Positions 26,949 through 37,288 of a stretch of DNA of 64,000 nucleotides are shown here, in pieces. The stretch is taken from the NCBI GenBank assembly GCA_949752745.1, contig OX457028.1, positions 3,750,952 to 3,814,951 on the forward strand, in the 5' to 3' direction. The notes beneath the pieces are model-generated. The model worked only from the letters and a program-made list of their open reading frames with translations, had not been told where the DNA came from and did not search any database. The first letter of the stretch is position 1. Every line of letters starts with the position of its first letter. Both the position numbers and the translations under genes were made by a program. Source of the DNA: Protula sp. h YS-2021 (lineage: Eukaryota > Annelida > Polychaeta > Sabellida > Serpulidae).

Positions 26949-26996
26949 TTCTCTCTCGCTTTCTCTCTCTCTCTCTCCCTCTCTCTCTCTCTCTCG

Positions 26997-27065
<69 letters not shown>
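26781..27065. repeat. (CT)n microsatellite, about 285 bp
   Basis: CT dinucleotides with occasional CG, TT or CC interruptions. Frames on both strands that encode only S/L or R/E are shadows. Confidence 0.97.
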
Positions 27066-27069
<4 letters not shown>

Positions 27070-27685
27070 ACATCATTTATTTATATAAATAATTGTCTTT
27101 GTCAGTCTGAAAACAAAAACACACAAAAAACAAAAATACTGAATGATAATCAAAGTGTAGAATTCAAAAACAAGAAATAAATGTCGCGTGAAAAACTGAA
27201 AAAAAATTGCCAACCTTCTCGGGAGCTTGCATTTACACAGTAGATACAGCTTAAAACTTACAGCAAGTGCATATAAATGTGGCATATTAGTGCATTGCTA
27301 CATGGCCTCTTATAAACCTATTTATGAATATTCATTGGGAATCTGATAAATAAGAACACCAACTGATGCCAAGATCGCTGTGTCAAATTCCAATGATAAA
27401 TAAAATAAGAAAAAAAAAACGAAACATTCTTGTTATTCGTGATCTATCATTTTTTGAATGAAAAGCACTACTTGTGTTTATATTAGGGCTGAGTCTATTA
27501 CATTTTGAAAGATATGTCCTTTGTTGCAATTCTGAAACGAAACTGTATTTGATTCGCTTACGTTTAGTGTTCAGATATAACTAACAGAATTAGACTGACC
27601 ATGTCTTTTGTTAAAACAAAAACGGATATGTCTTTCCCGCTCCCACTAAGTCATGTGGAAAAAAATTTCTGGCTTAAAAGTACAA
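27066..27685. other. No feature seen
   Basis: AT-rich sequence without a recognised exon or repeat. Confidence 0.4.
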
Positions 27686-27689
27686 CATT

Positions 27690-28212
27690 GGCGAGCCCAA
27701 AAAATTTTTAAAAATCGCCAAAAATGCGTTTCTACAGAAACTGAAGAAAATCTTCGCAGCAAACATTTGCACTAAATGTGGGTTATTCTTGCCACGTTTC
27801 AGCCTAATCCAACAAACTGTTTCGGAGATATCGCAACAATATGGCCAAAAAACTATACAAATCATAAATTTAAAAAAAATTGCCAAAAATACATTTTCAA
27901 CGGAAATGAAGAAAAACTTTGCAGTGTACATTTGCGCTATATGTGTGTTGTTTTTGGAACGTCTGAGTCTTATCCAACGAACTGTTTGGGAGATTTAGCC
28001 TACCAAAGTGAAAAAATGCATGAACCCCACCCCCTTCCATGTTCAAACATTTGCTAAAAATAAAATTTTTGAAGGAACGAAAAAAATAACACGGGCATCA
28101 TCTAGACATGTACCCCAATATGTATGTATGTTTTGAGATAAAGCGACTCATTAATTTCCTGAGAAGTCACTGCGGACAGACGGACAGATGGACGGACGGA
28201 CAGACGGACAAA
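27690..28212. repeat. Dispersed repeat with internal duplication and GGACAGAC-type tail
   Basis: Two diverged copies of about 165 bp lie at roughly 27,690-27,850 and 27,860-28,010 (shared words gccaaaaatgcgtttctac, gaaactgaagaaaatcttc, cctaatccaacaaactgttt). They are followed by a run of gacagacggac units at 28,172-28,210. This is a typical layout of an uncharacterised dispersed repeat. It abuts the probable left end of the decayed Polinton. Confidence 0.5.
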
Positions 28213-28299
28213 AGTAGGGGGAAAGTAAGGATTCCACCACAGTAACGTCATTTTACCCCCCCCCCCCTAGGACTTTTTTTTGGGTGGCAGGTGGCATTC

Positions 28300-28590
28300 C
28301 AGCTCAGTGACGTCAGACCCTCCCACCCCCTAGGCGGCAGTCAGGTCAGACCATAAAGTGTGGACGCCGATTCCAGCTCACTTGGTTGTGCCGCCGATTC
28401 CAGCTCAGTGACGTCAGACCCCCCCCCCCCCTAGGCAGCAGTCAGGTCAGACCATAAAGTGTGGACGCCGATTCCAGCTCACCTGGTTGTGCCACCGATT
28501 CCAGCTCAGTGACGTCAGACCCCCCACCCTAGGCGGCAGTCGAGAAATTTTTTTTTTGGTGGCAGTCGGGACAGACCAGCAGGGCGTCGT
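28300..28590. repeat. About 105-bp tandem repeat with poly-C and CRE-like sites
   Basis: The blocks cagctcagtgacgtcagacc, ctaggcggcagtcaggtcag and ataaagtgtggacgccgatt recur at about 105-bp spacing, interleaved with C runs. Equivalent poly-C/ggcagtc units occur at 46,910-47,050 and 63,070-63,200 in the intact Polinton ends. Confidence 0.75.
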
Positions 28591-29234
28591 AATTCTCATT
28601 TGATTTGACTGTGCAGTTGGTTTTGAAAATAAAAATATATATAGGAAGTTGTTGCTGAAGTGTCGTTTTATATCTACTTTAAAGTGAAAAAAATTGCTTT
28701 CGTTTACTAGTTTTTTTTTTAACCATGCACTCCCGTACTGGTTTATGAATTGTGTATTTTGACTGGTCAGTCTGTTTTGCAACATTTTACAGCATTGTAG
28801 GATTTTTTTACTAAAAAATGTCCAAACACAAAACAACAGAAAAAAACTCACCTAAATATATTATCTCTTACTTATCTAAATGAATATTTTACAAACCATT
28901 TACTATGTTATCCTAAAAGAGTTAGCATCTGTATTAAAAGCAAAACGTTAACACATATTTTTTAGAATGCTTTTTCAATATGTTAAAGTTCTCGCCTGTT
29001 CTCTAACAGCATGTTCTCTATGAGTAATTCTTTTCTCAAATAGCTTAAAAGTACAAAGTCTGCGGTGCTACACTAAAACACACACAGCTCTGTGTTTGTA
29101 AACAGGAAGGCTGCAAAGCCAGCATTGCTATGGATACTGTAACAGGTGGTAAAAATCAACATTGCTAGCAGTAGTATGGTAATGGGGATTCCAGCCGGCA
29201 GTCGGGACAGACCCCCCCCCCCCCCCCCCATATG

Positions 29235-29800
29235 GGCACCGACGGCTGTATGCATTTTTGCAGCAAGCCGCCATTTTAACTTAAAATTGCGATAACTTTC
29301 GTTATAGTTAACCGATTTGTATCAAAATTTCACTGTTTGATTCAGTTTTATATCTAGTTTTAACATAGTCATGGGCCAGTTGCACCGACAGCTGTATACA
29401 TTTTGTTTTTGTCGCATGCCGCCATTTTAACTTAAAAGTGACCTTACTTTCGTTATACTTAACCAATTTGTATGAAAATTTCACTGTTTGATTCAGTTTT
29501 ATGTAAAGCTTTAACATAGTCATGGGCTACTTGCACCGACGGCTGTATGCATTTTTGTAACAAGCCGCCATTTTAACTTAAATTTGCGATAACTTTCGTT
29601 ATAGTTTATCGATTTGTATCAAAATTTCACTGTTTAATTCAGTTTTATATCTAGTTTCAACATAGTCATGGGCCAGTTGCACCGACGGCTGTATGCATTT
29701 TTTGTCACATGCCTCCATTTTAACTTAAAAGTGACCTAACTTTCGTTATACTTAACCAATTTGTATGAAAATTTCACTGTTTGATTCAGTTTAATTTAAA
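29235..29800. repeat. About 148-bp tandem repeat, 4 copies, of Polinton terminal sequence
   Basis: Copies starting with gcaccgacggctgtatgcat occur near 29237, 29384, 29534 and 29680. Each contains gccattttaacttaaa, aactttcgttata and aaatttcactgtttgattca. The same module occurs near 47,215-47,390 and 62,240-62,390 in the intact Polinton. Confidence 0.85.
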
Positions 29801-29859
29801 TTCTGCTGAGTCAACAATTTTAACAAGTTTGAACAAGTTACACATAATATTTTGATTAC

Positions 29860-29955
29860 ATGTTCAACATGTTCAACATGTTGTTGTTCAACATGTTGTT
29901 CAACATGTTCAACATGTTGTTGTTCAACATGTTGTTCAACATGTTCAACATATTA
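29860..29955. repeat. GTTCAACAT tandem array (left arm of decayed Polinton)
   Basis: Units of gttcaacat and gttgttcaacat are repeated. The array lies just upstream of a TATA-like gcataaaagg at 29,975-29,984 and the small basic ORF. A matching inverted array lies at 31,711-31,830. Confidence 0.85.
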
Positions 29956-30035
29956 AGACAACTCACTATAGAGCATAAAAGGCACCTGTCCTCAGACATA
30001 ACGCACATTCTGTATCAAGATACTGAAGAGTGAAC

Positions 30036-30227
30036 ATGTCTGCAGTGAGTGAAAAACAACTACCATATATGACAAAGCCTGAAGAAAATTTTATAGCAAA
30101 GCCTGAGACAATACCTACAGCAAAGTCTAAGGCAGTGCCCATGGTTAGGTCCAAGGTGAAGTCACGTCAGCAGCGTCAAAAGCGGCCACATTTTAGAAAG
30201 ATAAAACGAGATGAGGTACCAGCTTAG
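30036..30227 (+). CDS. Small basic protein of decayed Polinton
   Basis: A 63-aa frame from the ATG at 30036, about 55 bp after a TATA-like gcataaaagg. Pro/Lys pseudo-repeats (YMTKPEEN, FIAKPETIP, TAKSKAVP) are followed by a strongly basic tail (SRQQRQKRPHFRKIKRDE). This composition suits a nucleic-acid-binding or virion-core peptide, but no family is recognised. It ends 15 bp before the PC4 gene, so both may share one transcript. A chance ORF cannot be excluded. Confidence 0.4.
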   Translation: MSAVSEKQLPYMTKPEENFIAKPETIPTAKSKAVPMVRSKVKSRQQRQKRPHFRKIKRDEVPA

Positions 30228-30242
30228 ACGGCGTCGTGTAAA

Positions 30243-30578
30243 ATGCGAAAAATTGAGACAGAGTCTAATATGAAGCGAGAAACGGAGCATAAAGCTGATA
30301 GCACCATGAAGAAGATGCGTGTAGACGATTCACTGGTTATGATACCCATTAATGGAGAAACATATATTAAATTGGTGAAATATCAACAGAAAGTGACGGT
30401 TAACATTCGTAAATATATTACGAATCATGCATCTGGGAGGTTATATCCTACCAAGAAGGGAATTTTGTTGTCATTGGAAGACTGGCAAATGCTGAAAAAG
30501 CAAATGACGTCAGTGGATCTCATGCTTCAGAAAATGGATGTGTATAAATGTAGTGACTGTCAGAAGATGGTTGAGTAG
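30243..30578 (+). CDS. PC4/SUB1-like ssDNA-binding domain protein
   Basis: 111 aa. The C-terminal half carries the PC4 signature: VTVNIRKYI, then a loop, TKKGILLSLEDWQMLKKQM. This matches the beta-strand/W-containing helix pattern of the transcriptional coactivator PC4 domain (V.IR.[FY]...G.KGI.L...W..LK). PC4 domains bind single-stranded DNA and act in transcription or replication. The N-terminus is charged (RKIETESNMKRETEH). It is clearly related to the 57,756-58,109 gene in the intact Polinton (shared NIRKY, PTKKGILL). AATAAA occurs about 195 bp downstream at 30,775-30,780. Confidence 0.8.
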   Translation: MRKIETESNMKRETEHKADSTMKKMRVDDSLVMIPINGETYIKLVKYQQKVTVNIRKYITNHASGRLYPTKKGILLSLEDWQMLKKQMTSVDLMLQKMDVYKCSDCQKMVE

Positions 30579-30918
30579 AAAGTCATATGCGACTGTATAC
30601 AATTTTAACAGTATGACTATGAAATGAATTAACATTATCTATGTTGATGTAAAGTTAGATCTTATAACATTTATAAACTTATCAATTTAAGTTCTTAGAG
30701 TAGGTACATGTATTGGCATAATATGTATTTGAAATAGTTTTGTTTTTATCATAATTGTAAATATTTGTAATATTTAATAAAAGAAACACATATGATGCTT
30801 TTCAACTTATTTATTTTTCTCATGCAATACTTGGATATAATACATAATAATAAAATACTTGAATATAATACAATACATAATGATACAATACTTGAATATA
30901 ATACATAATAATACAAAA

Positions 30919-31491
30919 TTAATTATAATTCTTCACCTCACTGTCCATGCCACTTTCTTCGTCACTGCTACCATCCTCCCCCTCCTCCATATCTAGTAGC
31001 TCTTCAAAGAATACATTGTTTTTCCTTATAACCGCCTTTAGTGCCTTTGAATACTTATAATATTTTTCATCAACAAAGTAATTAAAGTCCTCTAAACTCT
31101 TTTGATAATGTTGGCTTTGTTCTAGACGCTGGGTATAGTTGAACAGTCTCATAAACAGTTGTTTTAGTCCATGCTTATAAATGGGTCGAAGGTCATAACT
31201 TGCTATTTCACGTGCATTTTCAAGTCCTTGTTCTTCATATTCTACAACCTTTTCTTGAAATTTGTCATCATAGTCATCGTAGACTTCCTGAACCATATCA
31301 TACCAAACAGAGTCTATTTCTGACTCACTTTCAGAGTCTGTTTCTGACTCACTTTCAGAACTCCTGTCATCAACATCCTTACCACACGTCTCCATATGTT
31401 TGAGCAAAGCTTCTTCGCTGTTGTATAATGCACCACATTCTGTACAAGCATGTGCATTCTTTTCAGCTATGTTGACGCTTTGACTTTCCAT
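30919..31491 (-). CDS. C2HC zinc-finger, acidic helical Polinton protein
   Basis: 190 aa from the ATG at 31491. A zinc finger CTECGALYNSEEALLKHMETC (C..C, H...C) lies at residues 16-36. An acidic serine tract (SSESESETDSESESEID) follows, then a helical region (WYDMVQEVYDDYDDKFQEK, LRPIYKHGLKQLFMRLF, YKYSKALKAVIRKNNVFFEE) and an acidic tail. From memory, similar helical proteins accompany Polinton-like elements in aquatic invertebrates; function is unknown. A TATA-like box lies on the minus strand at 31535-31543, about 45 bp upstream. It converges on the PC4 gene, mirroring the two-arm layout of Polintons. Confidence 0.65.
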   Translation of the reverse strand: MESQSVNIAEKNAHACTECGALYNSEEALLKHMETCGKDVDDRSSESESETDSESESEIDSVWYDMVQEVYDDYDDKFQEKVVEYEEQGLENAREIASYDLRPIYKHGLKQLFMRLFNYTQRLEQSQHYQKSLEDFNYFVDEKYYKYSKALKAVIRKNNVFFEELLDMEEGEDGSSDEESGMDSEVKNYN

Positions 31492-31710
31492 AGAAGACTC
31501 ATCTTAAGTTTCCGTGAAAGGTAGTTTTACAGGGTTTTTTATATCCGATTCTTCATCCACTTCGGACGTGTGAGTAACCTTTGAGTGTCTTTTAAGACTT
31601 TGTGGCCAATTGTAAGATTTCAAACAAATGTTGCATTTATACATCCTTTAGGTTCAACCTACACTATTCAAATGATGAGAAAGTCTTTAAACATAGCTTT
31701 ATATACAACT

Positions 31711-31830
31711 TATTGAACATGTTGAACAACTTGTTGAACAACAACTTGTCGAACATGTTGAACAACTTGTTGAACAATTTGTTGAACAATTTGTTGAACT
31801 TGTTCAAAAATTGTTGAACAATACTATGAC
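31711..31830. repeat. GTTGAACAA tandem array (right arm of decayed Polinton)
   Basis: Units of gttgaacaacttgttgaac are inverted relative to the 29,860-29,955 array, so the two arrays bracket the two genes like terminal repeat arms. A tatataaagc (reverse strand) sits at its inner edge near 31,697-31,706. Confidence 0.8.
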
Positions 31831-31840
31831 GTAATATGTT

Positions 31841-32345
31841 CCAAAAATAACACATGATTGACAGGTCACATGACTTATGACCTCATGATGACCTCATGAT
31901 GATGTCATTGACACGGGCGCGCTCTTTCAATTGCCTGTTTCAGAACCCCCATGGGTGACTGTGAAAGTGATTGTTTTAGAATGTAGTAGTGGAAACACGG
32001 GTGACGTGGGATTTGCGAGTGCCACCGAAATTAACGTAAAATTGTATTCGCTGTCTACTCGCTCTGCTGCCCCTCTCCTGTATCGTGATTGAAGGGGCGG
32101 GGCGGGGTTCAGGGGGTGGAGGTGGGGGAGGGGGGACGCATGCAGTACGTGATTCGACCATGAGCAGCTCAGCGTGTTGCTGGTGTGTGGTCTTCGGGTT
32201 TTGTGTGTGTTGGCTTGTACCTGGTGAGTTACGTGTTGAGATGTGTTATGAACATGTCCACCTGTGGCGGGGGAGGGGAGGACCGAGCTCCTCACGGTCC
32301 AGGGGAAGAGGTGCATGTAGAGCCTCCACCCTCTGTCGGATTTGT
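31841..32345. other. GC-richer unique sequence, no gene assigned
   Basis: Contains repeated tgacctcatgatg near 31,880 and a G-rich tract near 32,110-32,140. No supported gene. Confidence 0.4.
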
Positions 32346-32348
32346 CCC

Positions 32349-32468
32349 TGACAGCGCGTGGTTCTGGAGGTCCCGGATGTGCCTGCTGTTGAGCTTCTCC
32401 AGCAGGTCATAGCGGAACAGGTGCGCTTGTCCCACGTCCTCTACGTGACTCAGCTGGAAGACCTTGTC
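32349..32468 (-). CDS. Possible exon fragment, minus strand, unrecognised
   Basis: On the minus strand an acceptor-like cccacag is followed by a high-quality reading frame (DKVFQLSHVEDVGQAH, then LFRYDLLEKLNSRHIRDLQN). Amino-acid composition is convincing for a folded protein, unlike the surroundings. No clear donor ends it and no partner exon was found. The family is not recognised. It could be an exon of a gene or a pseudogene fragment. Confidence 0.25.
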
Positions 32469-32864
32469 CTGTGGGTGTTAACATCGTTGAAGTACATTGT
32501 TTTTCTGAAGCCCTATGCTGAACAGTAACAACGCTGTCCAATAGCGGTCAAAGGTTGACGGCATTGTCAGATAGCCTCGGGTCCGTTCGGGCAACGCGTT
32601 TCTTGGACGAACTGTGAATTCTGCTAAAGTCGAGATCCTTTCCGAAGTTGGAGTCCTTCGTTTGAAATGCCCCCTTCCTTAAACCTGATGGCGTTTAATA
32701 TGCCCATCCTGCTCCCGCGGCCCGTCGGACGCTAGCCTGAAGTTAGAGCGAGTCTCCTGCAGGGGCTTGCCTACTCGAGCATATGAAAACCTCTGAATCA
32801 CGTCCACGACATCGCGAAACGGAATATCCAGAGGTTCCATTGCTGTGGTTGACCCCACTTCCTC

Positions 32865-33050
32865 ATTTGTTCACTTCCTCATTTCTCACTTCTTCACTTC
32901 CTCACTTTCTCATTCCTCACTTTCTCGCTTTCTCACTTCCGCACTTCCGCACTTTCTCACTTCCTCACTTCCTCACTTTCTCACATCCTCACTATCTCAC
33001 TTCCTCACTTCCTCACTTCCTCACTCTCTCACTTTCTCACTTCTTCAGTT
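32865..33050. repeat. TTCCTCACT pyrimidine-rich tandem repeat
   Basis: Units of cttcctcact and ctttctcact, about 10 bp, run for about 185 bp. Frames across it are shadows. Confidence 0.9.
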
Positions 33051-33945
33051 CCGCTGCTGTGGATTCCTCATCTGAGAAGCAATTCCTTTTCCTCGTGCCT
33101 CTCCATGGTGCTGAGGGGTGGGTGGGGGGGGGGGGGGTTGGGCGTTGCGTATCCGTGTTGTCCTTAACCAGTCGTCGGTCTCCGGGGTGCATGAACGGCG
33201 AAGCGTGTGGGCCTCGCTCTGCTTTAAGCCGTGCCCTGCGTTTCGTGTCAAACTGTCTGGGTGGGGCGGTTGGAGTGTGGCGCCGGCTGGGCACACGGCT
33301 GCGTCTCGTTCGTCGGCGAGGAAGTGAGGAGTCAGGAGACTCTAGAGCATGAAGACGACATCAGACGTCGGCGTCCTCTTCCTCTATCCGGAATGCCCCC
33401 AGGTGGCGCTGATGCGCGTTCCGGACTTCTGTGTCCCTCGTCTTCTATCTGGGTCAGGACGTGTCGAGGGTTGTTGTCTGCTCTTTCGAGCTGTTTTCCA
33501 CAAACATGGTTTATCTGAAGAAGTTTCACACATTTTTTCATTTCCTCACCCAGATAAACAGGCAAATTGATTAAGCGCTCCAATGACAAAATCTTCCATG
33601 TTTTCAAGCCCATAGACGCTCCATAAAACATGAGATAGAGGCAAAAATAACAATAAAAAAGTGTGTAATAATAATAATAAATCTTTATCCATACCACACT
33701 TGTTGATAAAAGTCTGCTTCATGAGAAAGCTGGGAAAAGCGAAAGTGCTGATTGAAATGTTGTTTTCGCGGGGGGGGGGGGGTTGCGGAGAAGGGGTGGG
33801 GTGGGGGAGGAGGAGGACGAGGAGGGGGAGAAGGGGAGGGGATAGATATTTTCCAGCACTGATAGATATTTTGCAGAAGAGAAGCAAATAATAGAGTTAT
33901 CACATGACGATCACTACATCATTTATTCAGGCACGATAATGAACA
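33051..33945. other. GC-rich segment with G/C homopolymer tracts, unassigned
   Basis: A minus-strand frame at about 33,340-33,600 (LKTWKILSLERLINLPVYLG; NHVCGKQLERADNNPRHVL) has protein-like composition but no recognised family or clear splice sites. The G runs at 33,121-33,137 and 33,771-33,782 are low complexity. Confidence 0.25.
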
Positions 33946-33989
33946 AACATTAGGGTGGTTCATAATAAGCTCCTTGAGCATTGTGTACC

Positions 33990-34165
33990 GCAATGCACTG
34001 ACAAGAACGTACCGTGGACCAGTAACAGAGTGCCTTGGCATTGTAACAACGTGCCGTGGACTTGCAACAGCGTGCCATGGACTTGTAACAGAGTGCCGTG
34101 GACTTGTGACAGCGTGCCGTGGACTTGTGACAGAGTGCCATGGATTTGTAACATAGTGCCATTTT
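33990..34165. repeat. About 21-bp minisatellite, about 8 copies
   Basis: Units of cgtggacttgtaacagagtgc type. Frames on both strands over it are shadows. Confidence 0.9.
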
Positions 34166-34344
34166 GGCAACGGTTGTAGGAACAATAAGGAATGGATCAA
34201 ATGGTAAATAAAACTGGCGAACTGAGACAATCCGAAAGTAATCAATTGCAATCAAAGACAAAATTGGATACTAAATTTACTAAATTCTTAATGCTTTGGA
34301 AACAAACGGCTCATTCGTGTCCCCGATCGAAATTCAATGTCAGA

Positions 34345-34535
34345 TTGTGGGCCCATAAACGTTCCCCTTTTAACACTGTGGGCCCATAAAACGTTCCTCT
34401 TTCAACACTGCGGGTCCGTTAATTCCCTTTTAACACTTGTGGGTCCATTAAAACGTTCCCCTTATAAACACTGTAGGTCCATGAAACGTTCCCCCTCTTA
34501 CACGGCGGGTCCCTTCAAACAGTCCCCTTTCAAGT
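34345..34535. repeat. About 31-bp degenerate repeat, about 6 copies
   Basis: Units contain aacactgtgggcccataaaa and cgttccccttt, with decay toward the 3' side. Confidence 0.8.
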
Positions 34536-35325
34536 CTCCGTTCAGTGAACGAAATTTAACCTTAGTTGTGCCATCGCCCATTAAGTGTCTTTGCATGAGG
34601 ATTCTCTGTCACGAAACCCTTCTGATGACGTCAAGTTTCATTTTACATAAGCAACAGCTTAAGGACTATGAACAGTCCTTCTGTTCGTTCGAGTGTCCGT
34701 ATTAGGTGTTCACAGGTTAGAACCCCCCCCCCCCCCCCTCGCCTTTATGTCAGAAATTCGAATGTGTGTACAGTTTGCAACTATGTCCACATTTATAATA
34801 AATACTTATTTCTTTATTTCTGGACATTAACCCTTACGGCTATGCAACCGACACTTTTTAGCATCGTTTGTCAAACAGCATTGCATTTTTACTCTGTTCA
34901 TGATATATTTGATTAAGACCAATCTCTGACATTTTTTTTCACCAGAGTTATCCATTTCAAAAATGATCCATTATAGCTAGATTTTTCTTTACATTGAATT
35001 TAAACATTTAAGTGAATCCTATCCGTTTTATATGTCCTGGTGACATCAAGATCCGGATCTCGATCTTCTTTTCTCTGGATTTGTCCAATTATCATGGTTT
35101 TTCTTTTATTCTATTTTTAAGTCTGCATAGCTATGCTCCAAGTCATCAGAAAGGGTTTCTCATTTTGCACTTTTTTATTAAATAATCAGAATGCATAGGC
35201 ATATTGTTGGTCAATGGTTTCCCCATCATGGCAGTCTGCGAAATTGGGCTTATAATACACACATTTAACATTTCATTGGGACTACAGTTTAAAAACTGAC
35301 AAACTTCTCGCACGTATGATTTCCT
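34536..35325. other. No feature seen
   Basis: Contains a C17 run near 34,721-34,738. No gene or ordered repeat is recognised. Confidence 0.4.
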
Positions 35326-35329
35326 GGCG

Positions 35330-36600
35330 ATAAACAGACTCTTAGCGTAGTCAGTCGTGGTTTCTGGGCCAGGAAACTCGTGACTTAGTCACTCGTGGTT
35401 TCTTAGCCAGGAAACTCGTAGCCTGTCGTTGTTTGTGAGCCAGGAAACTCGTGACTTGGTCACTCGTGGTTTCTCAGCCAGGAAACTCGTGACTTGGTCA
35501 CTCGTGGTTTCTCAGCAAGGAAACTCGTGACTTAGTCACTCGTGGTTTCTCAGCCAGGAACCTCGTAGCCTGTCTTTGTTTCTCAGCCAGGAAACTCGTG
35601 ACTTGGTCACTCGTGGTTTCTCAGCCAGGAAACTCGTGACTTGGTCACTCGTGGTTTCTCAACAAGGAAACTCGTGACTTAGTCACTCGTGGTTTCTTAG
35701 CCAGGAAACTCGTAGCCTGTCTTTGTTTCTCAGCCAGGAAACTCGTGACTTGGTCACTCGTGGTTTCTCAGCCAGGAAACTCGTGACTTGGTCACTCGTG
35801 GTTTCTCAGCCAGGAAACTCGTGACTTAGTCACTTGTGGTTTCTCAGGTAGGAAATTCGTGACTTAGTCACTCGTTGTTTCTCAGATAGGAAATTCATGA
35901 CTTAGCCCCTCGTGACTTGGTCACTCGTGGCTTCTCAGCCAGTATACTCGTAACTTGGTCACTCATGGTTTCTCAGCCAGGAAACTCCTGATTTGGTCAC
36001 TCGTGGTTTCTCAGCCAGAAAACTCGTGACTTGGTCACTAGTGGTTTCTCAGCCAGAAAACTCGTCATTTGGTCACTCGTGGTTTCTCAGCCAGGAAACT
36101 CGTGACTTAGTCACTCGTGGTTTCTCAGGTAGGAAATTCGTGACTTAGTCACTCGTGGTTTCTCAGGTAGGAAATTCATGACTTAGTCACTCGGGGTTTC
36201 TCAGCCAGAAATTCGTGACTTAGTCACTCGTTGTTTCTCAGGTAGGAAATTCATGACTTAGCCACTCGTGACTTGGTCACTCGTGGTTTCTCAGCCAGGA
36301 AACTCGTGACTTGGTCGCTCGTGGTTTCTCGGCCAGGAAGCTCGTGATTTGGTCACTCGTGGTTTCTCAGCCAGAAAACTCGTGACTTAGTCACTCGTGG
36401 TTTCTCAGCCAGAAAACTCGTGACTTGGTCACTCGTGGTTTCTCAGCTAGGAAACTCGTGACTTGGTCACTCGTGGTTTCTCAGCCAGAAAACTCGTGAC
36501 TTAGTCACTCGTGGTTTCTCAGCCAGGGAACTCGTGACTTAGTCACTCGTGGTTTCTCAGCCAGGGAACTCGTGACTCCGTCACTCGCGGTTTCTCAGCA
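35330..36600. repeat. 38-bp minisatellite, about 1.27 kb, about 33 copies
   Basis: Units contain gtggtttctcagccaggaaa and ctcgtgacttggtcactc. The gtgacttagtcac / gtgacttggtcac part is an imperfect palindrome, so each unit could form a small hairpin. Blocks of several units are duplicated. Not CRISPR: there are no unique spacers. Confidence 0.95.
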
Positions 36601-37195
36601 GGAAAACCATCTGTACTGAAGTTTCTCTGCTTTAGAATCCCCAAACAAATATTGAAGATTGCACGCGGAGGTCGTGTCATAGGTCTTGATTTTTTTGGGG
36701 GGGAGGGGGGGGGAGGTTGTGCAGGAAATAAAATCGAAACGTTTCTCATTACATGCGTCAAAGTTGCGTTTTTAACTACCATAAGTAATGTATTCCACTG
36801 TGAAACAAGCTTGTGTCACCTTTCCAAACATGAGTTGGAGGAGGGGGAGGGGCTGTCAGAACAAATGTCTCAAGATGATAGGATTACTGAAGTGTTTTGT
36901 TTGAGCAACATTGACTCTCAGAGGCTGTAAACGAAACCACTGCCCTGCAATTATTGCGGAAACCTTTTATTAGCCAAAGCACCACTGATATATGTCCAGA
37001 AACCTCCGTATTTTCGAGTGTCTCCCCTGGCATTGTGCACTTGTGTCTTATCTTTTTGTTTCTCTTTTTATAACTTCATACTATTTCCTGGTTTTTCAAA
37101 GCCTTAGTGTTAACGAGACGCTTATGTAACTCTTAGAAAATCTCGGGGAGAGGGGAGAGGAGAAATGGGGGTAGGGCATTCGGTATCACCATGTT
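36601..37195. other. No feature seen
   Basis: No supported gene; a G-rich tract lies near 36,698-36,716. Confidence 0.4.
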
Positions 37196-37197
37196 TG

Positions 37198-37200
<3 letters not shown>

Positions 37201-37287
<87 letters not shown>
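37201..37287. repeat. (GA)n microsatellite
   Basis: About 87 bp of uninterrupted GA. Confidence 0.97.

Positions 37288-37288
<1 letters not shown>

Larger units (their letters stand above)
28213..31840. mobile_element. Decayed second Polinton/Maverick-like element
   Basis: The suspected left end agtagggggaaagtaagg at 28213 resembles the terminus of the intact Polinton (agtagggtg...). Shared features follow: poly-C tracts with cctaggcggcagtc, tgacgtca sites, copies of the block with ggctgtatgcattttt, gccgccattttaacttaaa and aactttcgttatag, then tctgctgagtcaacaatttt and gaacaagttacacaccatat-like sequence. All are present in the terminal repeats of the 46.6-63.6 kb element. Inside are a PC4-domain gene and a zinc-finger gene facing each other. 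Capsid, polymerase and integrase genes are absent, so it is an internally deleted or non-autonomous relative. The right end was not found. Confidence 0.6.

Noticed and set aside
26705..27088. Arg/Glu-rich and Ser/Leu-rich frames on both strands
   Set aside because: Translations of the (CT)n microsatellite. The same applies at 37,201-37,287 and 42,435-42,710.
33037..33352. GC-rich overlapping frames on both strands
   Set aside because: Proline- or glycine-rich frames around poly-G/C tracts, no domain, conflicting frames.
35330..36600. Regular direct repeats that might suggest a CRISPR array
   Set aside because: Units are contiguous 38-mers without unique spacers, in eukaryotic intronic-type DNA, with no cas genes.
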